From Mesorhizobium loti (GTDB lineage: Bacteria > Pseudomonadota > Alphaproteobacteria > Rhizobiales > Rhizobiaceae), in NCBI RefSeq assembly GCF_002858745.1, contig NZ_PJRO01000007.1, positions 115,405-179,404 of the forward strand: a DNA stretch of 64,000 nt, given 5' to 3'. Positions 52,828 through 61,196 of the stretch are shown in pieces. Below the pieces are notes generated by a model. That model saw only the letters and a list, made by a program, of their open reading frames with translations. It did not search any database and had not been told where the DNA came from. Each line of letters opens with the position of its first letter. The first letter of the stretch is position 1. The position numbers and the translations under genes were made by a program.

Positions 52828-53456
52828 CGCAGCATTCCCATCAGATAGACGAAGGTGAAGACGCCGATCCAGATCACGTCGAGGAAGTGCCAGAACATCG
52901 ACAGGCACATCAGGCGGCGGCGGTTGGCGGCGATCAGGCCGCGCTGGCCGACCTGGATCATCAGCGTTACCAGCCAGATGATGCCGAAGGTGACGTGCAG
53001 CCCGTGCGTGCCGACCAGCGTGAAGAAGGCCGACAGGAAGCCGCTGCGCTGCGGCGTCGCCCCCTCATGGATCATATGGGCGAACTCGTAGAGTTCGATG
53101 CCAAGGAAGGCGAGGCCGAACAGGCCCGTCACGCCGAGCCAGGCCTGCGTTGCGGCGACGCGGTTCTTCTCCATCGACAGCATGGCAAAGCCATAGGTGA
53201 TGGATGACAAAAGCAGCATCGTCGTGTTGACCGCCACCAGCGACAGGTCGAACAGATCCTTCGGCGCCGGGCCGGCGGCATAGTTGGTGCCGAGCACGCC
53301 GTAGACGGCAAACAGGATCGCGAAGATGAGGCAGTCGCTCATCAGGTAGATCCAGAAGCCGAGCATGGTGCTGCCGCCTTCGGCGTGGTCGTGCTCGTCC
53401 TTCACGTAGAAGGTCGGCACGGCTTGATCGGCGGCCGTCGCCACGACGGCGCTCAC
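52824..53456 (-). CDS. cyoC: Cytochrome o ubiquinol oxidase subunit III
   Basis: 210-aa membrane subunit with five helices. [20 protein letters not shown] and [15 protein letters not shown] are typical of haem-copper oxidase subunit III. The start is GTG 53456, overlapping the cyoB stop (GTGA); the longer frame to 53735 is antisense-like filler inside cyoB and was dropped. Part of the cyoABCD operon. Confidence 0.94.
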   Translation of the reverse strand: MSAVVATAADQAVPTFYVKDEHDHAEGGSTMLGFWIYLMSDCLIFAILFAVYGVLGTNYAAGPAPKDLFDLSLVAVNTTMLLLSSITYGFAMLSMEKNRVAATQAWLGVTGLFGLAFLGIELYEFAHMIHEGATPQRSGFLSAFFTLVGTHGLHVTFGIIWLVTLMIQVGQRGLIAANRRRLMCLSMFWHFLDVIWIGVFTFVYLMGMLR

Positions 53457-55459
53457 GACCGTGCCGCGAGGAGCTCTGTCCTCGCCTCCTCTGTACGCGT
53501 GACTTCCTCGACAGGGATGTGGAAGTCGCGGTGATAGTTGAAGGTGTGGCCGATTGCCGTCACCAGCAAGGCGACGAAGCCCACTGCCGCCAGCCACCAG
53601 ATGTACCAGATCAGCGCGAAGCCGACGACGGTGCTGAGGCCGGCCAGGATGACGCCGGTGCCGGTGTTCTTCGGCATGTGGATCGGGCGATAGCCGGAGA
53701 GCGGCCGGCTGTAGCCGCGCTTCTTCATGTCCCACCAGGCATCGTTGTCATGCACGACCGGCGTGAAGGCGAAGTTGTAGGCCGGCGGCGGCGACGAGGT
53801 CGACCATTCGAGCGTGCGGCCGTCCCAGGGATCGCCGGTGTCATCGGCGAGCTTCTCGCGCCGCATGATCGAGACGAAGAACTGCAGGAGCATGGCAGCG
53901 ATGCCGACCGCGATCAGGGCAGCACCGAGGCCGGCGATGATGAACCAGATCTGCAGCGACGGATCGTCGAAGACGCGCATGCGGCGGGTGACGCCCATCA
54001 GGCCGAGGATGTAGAGAGGCATGAAGGCGAGCCAGAAGCCGACCACCCAGCACCAGAACGACACCTTGCCCCAGAACGGGTCGAGCTTGAAGCCGAACGC
54101 CTTCGGCCACCAGTAGGCGATGCCGGCGAACAGGCCGAACAGCACGCCGCCGATGATGACGTTGTGGAAATGCGCGATGAGGAACAGGCTGTTGTGGAGC
54201 ACGAAGTCGGCCGGCGGAACCGCCAGCAGCACGCCCGTCATGCCGCCGACCGTGAAGGTCAGCATGAAGGCCACGGTCCACATCATCGGCAGGTCGAAGC
54301 GGATGCGGCCGCGATACATGGTGAACAGCCAGTTGAATATCTTGGCACCCGTCGGGATCGAAATGATCATCGTGGTGATGCCGAAGAACGAGTTGACGCT
54401 GGCGCCCGAGCCCATGGTGAAGAAGTGGTGCAGCCACACCAGGTAGGACAGAACGGTGATGACGACGGTGGCGTAGACCATCGAGGTGTAGCCGAACAGC
54501 CGCTTGCCAGAGAAGGTCGACGTCACTTCCGAGAACACCCCGAACAGCGGCAGGATGAGGATGTAGACTTCCGGGTGACCCCATATCCAGATGAGGTTCA
54601 CATACATCATCGGGTTGCCGCCGAAGTCGTTGGTGAAGAAGTTGGTGCCGACATAGCGGTCGAGCGACAGCAGCGCCAGCACCGCCGTCAGCACCGGGAA
54701 AGAGGCGACGATAAGCACGTTGGTGCAGAGCGAAGTCCAGGTGAAGACCGGCATCTTCATCAGCGACATGCCGGGCGCGCGCATCTTGACGATGGTGCAG
54801 ACCAGGTTGATGCCTGACAGCGTCGTGCCGACGCCGGCAACCTGCAGCCCCCATATGTAATAGTCGACGCCGACCCAGGGACTGTAGCCGATGTTGGAGA
54901 GCGGCGGATAAGCGAGCCAACCGGTCTGCGCGAACTCGCCGACGAACAGCGACGCCATCACCAGCACCGCGCCACCAACCGTCATCCAGAAGCTGAAATT
55001 GTTGAGGAACGGGAACGACACGTCGCGCGCACCGATTTGCAGCGGCACGACATAGTTCATCAGGCCGGTGACCAGCGGCATCGCCACGAAGAAGATCATG
55101 ATGACGCCGTGCGCGGTGAAGATCTGGTCGTAGTGATGGGCGTTGAGATAGCCTTCGGAACCGTTGAAGGCCATTGCCTGCTGCAGGCGCATCATGACGG
55201 CGTCGGCAAAGCCGCGCAGCAGCATGATGATACCCAGCACCATGTACATGATGCCGATCTTCTTGTGGTCGACCGAGGTGAACCACTCCCGCCACAGATA
55301 ACCCCAGAGCCGGAACCAGGTGAGCGCGCCGACAAGGGCGACGCCGCCGAGTGCCACCACCGCGAAGGTCGCGACGACGATCGGCTCATCCAGCGGGAAT
55401 GCCTGCCAGGTCAGGCGTCCGAAAAGGAATGTGGTTTCCACTGATTGCGGGACAGCCAT
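53453..55459 (-). CDS. cyoB: Cytochrome o ubiquinol oxidase subunit I
   Basis: 668-aa catalytic subunit with about 15 helices. Low-spin haem His in [10 protein letters not shown], the Cu-B His-Tyr crosslink in [12 protein letters not shown], the HH pair in [10 protein letters not shown], and the high-/low-spin haem pair in [10 protein letters not shown]. The K- and D-channel region NNFSFWMT is present. It reduces O2 to water using ubiquinol and pumps protons. Length equals E. coli CyoB (about 663). Confidence 0.98.
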   Translation of the reverse strand: MAVPQSVETTFLFGRLTWQAFPLDEPIVVATFAVVALGGVALVGALTWFRLWGYLWREWFTSVDHKKIGIMYMVLGIIMLLRGFADAVMMRLQQAMAFNGSEGYLNAHHYDQIFTAHGVIMIFFVAMPLVTGLMNYVVPLQIGARDVSFPFLNNFSFWMTVGGAVLVMASLFVGEFAQTGWLAYPPLSNIGYSPWVGVDYYIWGLQVAGVGTTLSGINLVCTIVKMRAPGMSLMKMPVFTWTSLCTNVLIVASFPVLTAVLALLSLDRYVGTNFFTNDFGGNPMMYVNLIWIWGHPEVYILILPLFGVFSEVTSTFSGKRLFGYTSMVYATVVITVLSYLVWLHHFFTMGSGASVNSFFGITTMIISIPTGAKIFNWLFTMYRGRIRFDLPMMWTVAFMLTFTVGGMTGVLLAVPPADFVLHNSLFLIAHFHNVIIGGVLFGLFAGIAYWWPKAFGFKLDPFWGKVSFWCWVVGFWLAFMPLYILGLMGVTRRMRVFDDPSLQIWFIIAGLGAALIAVGIAAMLLQFFVSIMRREKLADDTGDPWDGRTLEWSTSSPPPAYNFAFTPVVHDNDAWWDMKKRGYSRPLSGYRPIHMPKNTGTGVILAGLSTVVGFALIWYIWWLAAVGFVALLVTAIGHTFNYHRDFHIPVEEVTRTEEARTELLAARS

Positions 55460-55463
55460 GACG

Positions 55464-56687
55464 TCAGAGCCTTGAAGAAAGTGCGGGGACGTCGAGCAGC
55501 GACATCACGCCGGGCAGTTCGGGACGCGTCCATGGCCGGAGCAGGCCGGCGCCCTGGAGCGGAGAGTGGTCCTTGGGACCGATTGCGTCGTCGCCGCCGG
55601 CGCGCGCCGCACGGAATGCGGCTTCGGCTTCCTCGGCCGTGCAGATGGTGGCGACATAGGATGGCCTCGGACCGAGGATCGAGCCGCGCCGGGCGAACTT
55701 GTCGTATTCGAGCGGCAAGGTGTTGTAGGCGCCCTCGAGGCCGAGCCCACCCTTGGCGTTGATCGACATCATCTCGTTCATGCACATCTTGCCTGTTTCG
55801 ACGCACATGTTGAGGATGGCCTGGTAGAGGTTGGGATCGACCGCGCTATAGCGGCGCACCGGCTCGTTCTCGCTCGGCCGCTCCAGCTCCAGGTAGTTCG
55901 CCCTTTCCAGCGTCTGGCCGGCGGACTTGGCCTTCGCCACCCACTGGTCGAAACCGGCCTGCGACTGGCCATGGAAATCGAAGCGCATGCCGGAGAAGCC
56001 GGCGCCGCTGTAGTTGGCCGAGAAGCCCTTGTAGCGGCCTTCGTGGTTGATGACCGCGTGCAGTTTGGTCTCCATGCCGGGCATGGAATAGATCATGCCG
56101 GCGAGTGCCGGGATGTAGAAGGAGTTCATCACGCCGGACGAGGTGATGCGGAAATCGATCGGCCTGCCGACCGGTGCCGCCATCTCGTTGACCGTGGCGA
56201 TGCCGTATTCGGGGTAGATGAACAGCCACTTCCAGTCGAGCGACACGACTTCGACCCTGAGCGGCCGATGCTCCTCCGTCACCGGCTGTCCAGGCGCGAT
56301 CCGATCGAGACGTCGGTAAGGATCGAGTAGATGGGTGCCGAGCCAGGTCAGCGCGCCGAGGCAGATGATGATCAGCAGCGGAGCCGCCCAGATGACGAGC
56401 TCCAGTTTGGTGGAATGGTCCCAGTCCGGGGCGTAGGTGGCCGAGGCGTTGGACTGACGGTAACGCCAGGCAAAGAGCACGATCAGCACCATCACGGGCA
56501 CGATGATCACCAGCATCAGCAGCGTGGACACGACGAGCAGGTCGCGCTGCTGCGCGGCAATGTCGCCCGCAGGCGCCAGCACCACGAAATCGCAACCGCT
56601 CAGCATGAGAACCAGAGGCAGGATCAGCGAGCCTCCGAGCCAGCGGCTGCGCGAAGAGAACCCCAAAGGGAACCAATGTGTGGACAT
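55464..56687 (-). CDS. cyoA: Cytochrome o ubiquinol oxidase subunit II
   Basis: 407-aa lipoprotein-like subunit with lipobox LMLSGC (Cys32), two membrane helices, then a periplasmic cupredoxin domain lacking the Cu-A ligands, as normal for quinol oxidases. [21 protein letters not shown] is the conserved substrate-side segment. The C-terminal extension (about residues 300-407, with cysteines in [16 protein letters not shown]) is longer than the E. coli protein (315). First gene of cyoABCD, 4 nt before cyoB. Confidence 0.96.
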   Translation of the reverse strand: MSTHWFPLGFSSRSRWLGGSLILPLVLMLSGCDFVVLAPAGDIAAQQRDLLVVSTLLMLVIIVPVMVLIVLFAWRYRQSNASATYAPDWDHSTKLELVIWAAPLLIIICLGALTWLGTHLLDPYRRLDRIAPGQPVTEEHRPLRVEVVSLDWKWLFIYPEYGIATVNEMAAPVGRPIDFRITSSGVMNSFYIPALAGMIYSMPGMETKLHAVINHEGRYKGFSANYSGAGFSGMRFDFHGQSQAGFDQWVAKAKSAGQTLERANYLELERPSENEPVRRYSAVDPNLYQAILNMCVETGKMCMNEMMSINAKGGLGLEGAYNTLPLEYDKFARRGSILGPRPSYVATICTAEEAEAAFRAARAGGDDAIGPKDHSPLQGAGLLRPWTRPELPGVMSLLDVPALSSRL

Positions 56688-56757
56688 ACAAGCGTCCGCC
56701 CGTCATTGTGCACTGCAAGATACGCAATGGAGTATCCGAGCCGGACGCAGCCACGAC

Positions 56758-56776
56758 ATTGGACAATTTGTCCAAT
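56758..56776. promoter_or_regulatory. Perfect 19-bp palindromic operator
   Basis: ATTGGACAA-T-TTGTCCAAT, fully symmetric around one base. It lies 71 nt upstream of the cyoA ATG and 17 nt upstream of the mini-ORF preceding the MHS transporter gene, so it could regulate either or both. The form T-T-G-x-A-C-A-A resembles operators of GntR/FadR-like or MarR-like dimers. No candidate regulator is adjacent. Confidence 0.7.
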
Positions 56777-56792
56777 CCCCCCGGAGGGTGCG

Positions 56793-56867
56793 ATGCATCA
56801 AGATTTTAGGTGCATCGCGGCAAGTCTCCGCGACCATCAGTGTTGGGAGTGCCAGCCGGCACCGTAG
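56793..56867 (+). CDS. Possible Cys-rich leader peptide (24 aa)
   Basis: A 24-codon frame begins at ATG 56793, 6 nt after GGAGG (56783-56787), and its TAG stop is 2 nt before ATG 56870 of the transporter gene. The peptide starts MHQDFRCIAASLRDHQCW and has three cysteines, two in C-x-x-C form (CWEC). No other frame before the transporter has such a good ribosome-binding site. It could couple translation of the transporter or sense cysteine or metal supply. Without homologues it remains unproven. Confidence 0.4.
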   Translation: MHQDFRCIAASLRDHQCWECQPAP

Positions 56868-56869
56868 GG

Positions 56870-58201
56870 ATGACTGAAGCCACACCAGCCGAACATGACG
56901 CGCAGAGCGCATCCGAGCATCACAGCGTCAATCCCGGCGACATCGCCGTTGGCGTCGTCATCGGCAGGACGTCGGAGTTCTTCGACTTCTTCGTCTACGC
57001 GATCGCCTCCGTGATCGTGTTCCCGAAGCTGGTCTTCCCCAACACCGACCCGCTGACGGCCACCGCCTACTCCTTCGCCATCTTCGCGCTCGCCTTCCTG
57101 ACCAGGCCGCTGGGGACGATCCTGTTCATGGCCGTCGACCGGCGCTATGGCCGCAGCGCCAAACTGACCGTCGCTCTGCTGCTGCTCGGCACCTCGACCG
57201 TGGCCATCGCCTTCCTGCCGGGCTACGCCACCATCGGCGCTGCCTCAGGCTGGCTGCTGGCGCTGGCGCGCATCGGCCAGGGCATCGCCTGGGGCGGCAC
57301 CTGGGACGGTCTGCCGTCGCTTTTGTCGCTCAACGCACCCGCGCATCGGCGCGGCCTCTATGCGATGGTGCCGCAGCTCGGTGCCCCGATCGGGCTGATC
57401 GTGGCGAGCACGCTGTTCGCCTTCTTCGTCCTCAACCTGTCGGCCGAGGACTTCTTCGGTTGGGGCTGGCGCTACCCGTTCTTCGTCGCCTTCGCCATCA
57501 ATGTCGTGGCATTGTTCGCCAGGCTGCGCCTTGTCGTCACGCCGGAGTTCGCCCGCCTGTTCGAGAACGGCGAGCTGCAGCCGACGCGGGTGCGCGAGAC
57601 GCTCAAGGCCGAAGGCCGTGTCGTCGGCATCGGCGCGTTCGTGCCGCTTGCAAGCTTCGCTCTCTTCCACATGGTGACGGTGTTTCCGCTGTCCTGGGTC
57701 TTCCTGTTCACGAAGGAAGGACCGGGGCGCTTCCTGCTGATCGAAGCTGGCAGCGCGGTGTTCGGCCTGCTTGCGATCGTCGCGTCCGGCCTGATTGCCG
57801 ATCGTATCGGCAGGCGCTCGCTGCTGTTCAGCACCGCCATCGCGATCGCCGCCTTCAGCGGCTTCGCACCGCAGCTTCTCGACGGCGGCACGGCAGGCGA
57901 GATCGCCTTCATGGTGCTGGGCTTCATCCTGCTCGGGCTGTCCTTCGGCCAGTCCTCCGGCGTGGTCGCGTCTCGCTTCTCGAGCCGGTACCGCTATACC
58001 GGCTCGGCCATCACATCGGACCTCGCCTGGATGTTCGGCGCCGGGTTCGCACCGCTGGCCGCACTGCTGCTTTCAGCCAATTTCGGCCTGATCTCGGCCG
58101 GAGCCTACCTGCTTTCCGGCGCGATCTGCACGCTTGCCGCACTGTGGATCGCCGGACAGGCGATCGACCGCGGCTGGCAGGACAACCGATCGGCGGAATA
58201 A
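56870..58201 (+). CDS. MHS/MFS family transporter
   Basis: 443-aa transporter with about 12 helices, of the metabolite:H+ symporter (ProP/ShiA-like) group. After a 30-residue soluble N-terminus comes GVVIGRTSEFFDFFVYAIAS, the family helix 1 signature. Then RPLGTILFMAVDRRYGRSAKL, the conserved loop 2-3 motif, and LIADRIGRRSLL in the second half. The upstream GTG 56810 is in frame, but ATG 56870 gives the normal family length. Possible substrates include organic acids or osmolytes. Preceded by a leader frame and palindrome. Confidence 0.9.
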   Translation: MTEATPAEHDAQSASEHHSVNPGDIAVGVVIGRTSEFFDFFVYAIASVIVFPKLVFPNTDPLTATAYSFAIFALAFLTRPLGTILFMAVDRRYGRSAKLTVALLLLGTSTVAIAFLPGYATIGAASGWLLALARIGQGIAWGGTWDGLPSLLSLNAPAHRRGLYAMVPQLGAPIGLIVASTLFAFFVLNLSAEDFFGWGWRYPFFVAFAINVVALFARLRLVVTPEFARLFENGELQPTRVRETLKAEGRVVGIGAFVPLASFALFHMVTVFPLSWVFLFTKEGPGRFLLIEAGSAVFGLLAIVASGLIADRIGRRSLLFSTAIAIAAFSGFAPQLLDGGTAGEIAFMVLGFILLGLSFGQSSGVVASRFSSRYRYTGSAITSDLAWMFGAGFAPLAALLLSANFGLISAGAYLLSGAICTLAALWIAGQAIDRGWQDNRSAE

Positions 58202-58621
58202 GACCTGTTGCGGTTAGTCAATCACAATCTTCACCTGTAGTACGGCGGTGGCGTCCCCTTCTCCCCTTGCAAGGGGAGAAGGGGGATCGCGCGATCCGCA
58301 ACCTGATCAGCCAAGCGCCGACTTGTTGCGCCTGCGTTCAAGTCACTGCACCAGCGGCGAGCTGGCGGCCTCGAACTCGGCGCCGGTGATGTCGGCCTGG
58401 CCGGCGAGAATAGAATGACCGTCGAGACTGCATTTCCTGAACTGTTGCCGCAAGAGTTGTCGCGGAATGCGAAGCCGCTGAGGTCGATTGGTTTCTGGGC
58501 GCCCGGCCGATCCTATCCACGTGCTGTGACGAGCAGATTCTTTTCCTGCCAGTCGAATGTTTCATCTTTCGAAAAGTCCGTTTCTCGGCTAGGCAAGTGG
58601 AGGGCAGCAAGGGGATAATCA
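58202..58621. other. Intergenic region upstream of mucR homologue
   Basis: 420 bp without a convincing gene. The left part holds the palindromic repeat at 58255; the remainder (58300-58621) should contain the mucR promoter, but no motif was clear. A 94-codon minus frame (58338-58622) has no recognised features and is rejected. Confidence 0.5.
58255..58297. repeat. Intergenic palindromic repeat, probable terminator of the transporter gene
   Basis: CCCCTTCTCCCCTT-GC-AAGGGGAGAAGGGG (58255-58284) is a perfect 30-bp palindrome of the same family as 1446-1572. It abuts a second perfect palindrome, GGATCGCGCGATCC (58284-58297). It starts 54 nt after the transporter stop. Confidence 0.75.
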
Positions 58622-59062
58622 ATGGCCGACGACAACAAGGTTTCCAACGACCTCGTTACTGAACTTACCGCCGTAATCGTGGGTGCTTATGTCACCAAAA
58701 ATCCGGTTCCGGTGTCCGATCTACCCGGCGTCATCGCCAGCGTAGCCGACAGCATCGGCCGGTTGGGGCAGGCTCAGGCCGAAGTCGTGCCGGAGCCTCA
58801 GAAACCGGCGATTTCAATCCGGAAATCGCTCACCCACGATTATCTCATCAGCCTGGAGGACGGCCAGCAGTACCGTACCCTCAAGCGCCACCTCGGGAAA
58901 CTTGGTCTGACCCCGGAGGAATACCGCGCGAAGTGGGGCCTCCCGGTCGATTATCCGATGGTTGCGCCGGCCTATGCCGCGAAGCGGTCGGAACTCGCCA
59001 AGAAACTCGGCCTCGGCAGGAAACCCGGAGCGAAGCAGGTGCGGGGCAAGGCCAAGGCCTGA
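58622..59062 (+). CDS. Ros/MucR family regulator lacking zinc ligands
   Basis: 146-aa protein. The body matches MucR/Ros: VTELTAVIVGAYVTKNPV at the N-terminus, and SLTHDYLISLEDGQQYRTLKRHL plus EEYRAKWGLPVDYPMVAP in the DNA-binding part. In Ros the zinc ligands are Cys-x2-Cys and two His. Here Ser77 and Asp80 replace the cysteines, the His of KRHL (His90) remains, and the THH element is GKLG. M. loti Ml proteins without zinc are known to keep the fold and bind DNA, so this is likely functional. Such regulators control exopolysaccharide, motility and symbiosis genes. Confidence 0.92.
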   Translation: MADDNKVSNDLVTELTAVIVGAYVTKNPVPVSDLPGVIASVADSIGRLGQAQAEVVPEPQKPAISIRKSLTHDYLISLEDGQQYRTLKRHLGKLGLTPEEYRAKWGLPVDYPMVAPAYAAKRSELAKKLGLGRKPGAKQVRGKAKA

Positions 59063-59064
59063 AC

Positions 59065-59228
59065 CGCTCTAACTCTCTGTTTTTACGCAATTCCGGACGC
59101 AAAACCGCTGCGCACTTTTGCTGGAATTGCTCCCAGAGCGTTTCCGCTCGGAAACGCGGCAACGCTCTAATTCTTTGTTTTACGCAATTCCGGACGCAAA
59201 ACCGCTGCGCACTTTTGCTGGAATTGCT
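59065..59228. repeat. Interspersed repeat, family A, two tandem inverted copies
   Basis: Two head-to-tail copies in the orientation opposite to 14846: 59065-59131 and about 59160-59228. They share ACGCAATTCCGGACGCAAAA, then CCGCTGCGCACTTTTGCTGG and AATTGCT. A hairpin AGAGCGTTTCC/GGAAACGC (59135-59156) joins them. They fill almost the whole gap between the mucR homologue and the LpoA-like gene, starting 3 nt after the mucR stop. Confidence 0.8.
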
Positions 59229-59245
59229 TTTGGCGGGATTCGCGA

Positions 59246-60463
59246 TCAGAATCCCGTCACCGAATTTGCGATCTTCTTCGGCGTGCCCTTCTCGATCCGG
59301 TAGAACGACATCGAGCGTTCGCTGGCACCGTCTGCCCTGAAATGGAACACACCGGCTGATCCACGGAAGCCGTTCTTGTTTTCGATGACCTGGCGCGTGA
59401 ACCCCTTGGGTCCCATTGCGCCGGCTATTCCGGCCGTCAGCGCCACGCTGTCATAGGCATAGACCGCATTGACGTCCGGCGCGTAGCCGTAGGTCGCCTT
59501 GAAACGGTCGGCGATCGGGCCGGCTTCGCTCTTGTCGAGGGCCGCCACGTAGACGCCCTGAACCAACGGGTCGGCAAGCGGCTGCTCAAGCCAGCGCGCG
59601 GTGCCGATGACGGATATCTTGTCGGCTGAAATGCCACGGGCCTTCAGCGCGCGCAGGATGGGCAGCGGGCTGGCATCGCCAATGGCAATGACCACGCCTT
59701 CGGGTGCCGATACGGTCGCCAGCATGTCGGTGGCCGCCTTCTCCGCCTCGGCGGCCGGATCGAAAGGCATGGTCAGCGCAAGCGAAGCACCGGTGATGCT
59801 CAATCCGTTCACCACCCGTTTTTCGATGGCGCCGGCGATCGGCCCCCTGGCGACGAACAGCACGAATTTGCGCTTGCCTTTCTGGGCGATGGCAGCGGCG
59901 CCTGCGGCCGCGCTGTCCGCCTCGTTCAAGGCCATGGCGTAGAGACTTGGCGCGCCGGGAAAGTTTTCCGCCAGCACAAGAATCGGCGGCCGCGTCGGCC
60001 CGGAGATGGCGGTGAGCCGCTGGGCCGCGTCAAGCTCGGTCGGCCCGATGATGACCCTGGCGCCGGCGCTCATCGCCTTGACGACAAGGTCCTTGGCGAC
60101 AGTGCTGTCGCCGCGCGTGTCCTGGACGGACAAGGTGATGGTCTGGTTGCCGAGATCGGTCATGGCGAGCTTGGCCGCATCGAACATCCTGCGGCCTTTT
60201 TCGCCCATGCTGCCGCCAGCCGAAAGCGGCAGCAGCATGAACACCTTGGTTTCACCGCTGCCGAACGTCTGCGCCGACGGTGCAGGACCAGCGGACTGCG
60301 CGGGGCTGTTGGTGGCGCTGTTCGCTTCGGGGGACACGGCACCGCCGCTCGGATCGAGAACATCGCCAGCGGTCTTGGACTGGCATGCCGCCAGCGCCAG
60401 AACGGGCAGCGCTGCCAGAAGCGTGCGGCGACTGAGTAGACCCGATTTGGACTTAAACTTCAT
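59246..60463 (-). CDS. LpoA-like/penicillin-binding protein activator lipoprotein
   Basis: 405-aa lipoprotein: charged N-terminus (MKFKSKSGLLSRRTLL), hydrophobic core and lipobox ALAAC at about residue 27. A low-complexity Ser/Pro/Ala linker follows, then a type I periplasmic-binding fold (KVFMLLPLSAGGSMGEKG, VIIGPTELDAA, FVLFVARGP). This is the layout of alphaproteobacterial LpoA-like proteins that activate peptidoglycan synthases. ATG 60463 is chosen over the longer frame to 60553. The rsmI gene that often adjoins it is not in the window. Confidence 0.85.
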   Translation of the reverse strand: MKFKSKSGLLSRRTLLAALPVLALAACQSKTAGDVLDPSGGAVSPEANSATNSPAQSAGPAPSAQTFGSGETKVFMLLPLSAGGSMGEKGRRMFDAAKLAMTDLGNQTITLSVQDTRGDSTVAKDLVVKAMSAGARVIIGPTELDAAQRLTAISGPTRPPILVLAENFPGAPSLYAMALNEADSAAAGAAAIAQKGKRKFVLFVARGPIAGAIEKRVVNGLSITGASLALTMPFDPAAEAEKAATDMLATVSAPEGVVIAIGDASPLPILRALKARGISADKISVIGTARWLEQPLADPLVQGVYVAALDKSEAGPIADRFKATYGYAPDVNAVYAYDSVALTAGIAGAMGPKGFTRQVIENKNGFRGSAGVFHFRADGASERSMSFYRIEKGTPKKIANSVTGF

Positions 60464-60664
60464 CGACGGTTCTGCTCCTCGGCTGGCAATGCCGACATCT
60501 TGCCTCGCGGGGCGGTCGATCCAAAGGCTGGCAAGGCCGCCACTTGGGCACACGCAGCCGACCCCTGATTTCGATCAAGGGAGTCCACCGGCAGATGGCC
60601 AGGATAGCAAGGCGCAAGAGGTTTTACGGATCACCCGCAGCGAAACCGGTGGCGTGCCTTCGCT

Positions 60665-61027
60665 CTAGTGCATGTATTCGAGCATGCGATCGTGGAAACA
60701 CTCGCATTTGTTGAGCGTGTCCTCGTCGCGATAATTGGTCTTGATGTAGCCGTAGGCCATGCCGCAGGCGACCTTGGCTTCGGAAGCCCAGACAAACACC
60801 GGGCGCGAGGAACGAACCCATTCTTCGCTCTTGGCCGCATCAACCGCCTCATCCATCAGCCGCACGACCTCGGTCTTCAGCGTGCTCATGTTTTCCTCCA
60901 GGATCAGGTTGGAGGTTGTCACGGTGCGGCAATAATCGCCCGTCGGCGCGCCGATGATGTCGGCAGCCTGGGCGCCCGTCACGCCAAGCGACAGCAGCAA
61001 AGCCAGACCGAAAGAAGAATGCTTCAT
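60665..61027 (-). CDS. Small secreted protein of unknown function
   Basis: 120-aa protein with a Sec signal peptide (MKHSSFGLALLLSLGVTGA, cut after AQA). The mature part has four Cys: one in GDYCRTV, one in KVACGMAYGYIKT and two in the C-terminal NKCECFHDR, so disulphides are possible. No domain was recognised. The gap 60464-60664 before its stop and 61028-61196 after its start show nothing notable. Confidence 0.75.
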   Translation of the reverse strand: MKHSSFGLALLLSLGVTGAQAADIIGAPTGDYCRTVTTSNLILEENMSTLKTEVVRLMDEAVDAAKSEEWVRSSRPVFVWASEAKVACGMAYGYIKTNYRDEDTLNKCECFHDRMLEYMH

Positions 61028-61196
61028 GATATCCCCCTCGTTGGAAAAACATACCGCGACGAGACGGGTCCGTCTCGTCCTGCGGATGCAGTCGAACCCA
61101 ATTCAACCCTAGCATGTTGCCATGCCAGCGAGCCAGCGCCCATTGGCATGGCGTATAGTCGAGTGGACAACAGCTTCACGTTCTGCCGCGCTGTCA

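Noticed and set aside
52824..53735. cyoC with a 93-residue N-terminal extension
   Set aside because: The extension lies inside cyoB in another frame and has no hydrophobic or family character; GTG 53456 with GTGA overlap fits.
53519..54817. 432-codon frame antisense to cyoB
   Set aside because: Shadow of a hydrophobic gene, no recognisable domain; cyoB carries all oxidase ligands.
58338..58622. 94-codon minus-strand frame upstream of the mucR homologue
   Set aside because: No ribosome-binding site, no recognisable features, and it occupies the expected promoter region.
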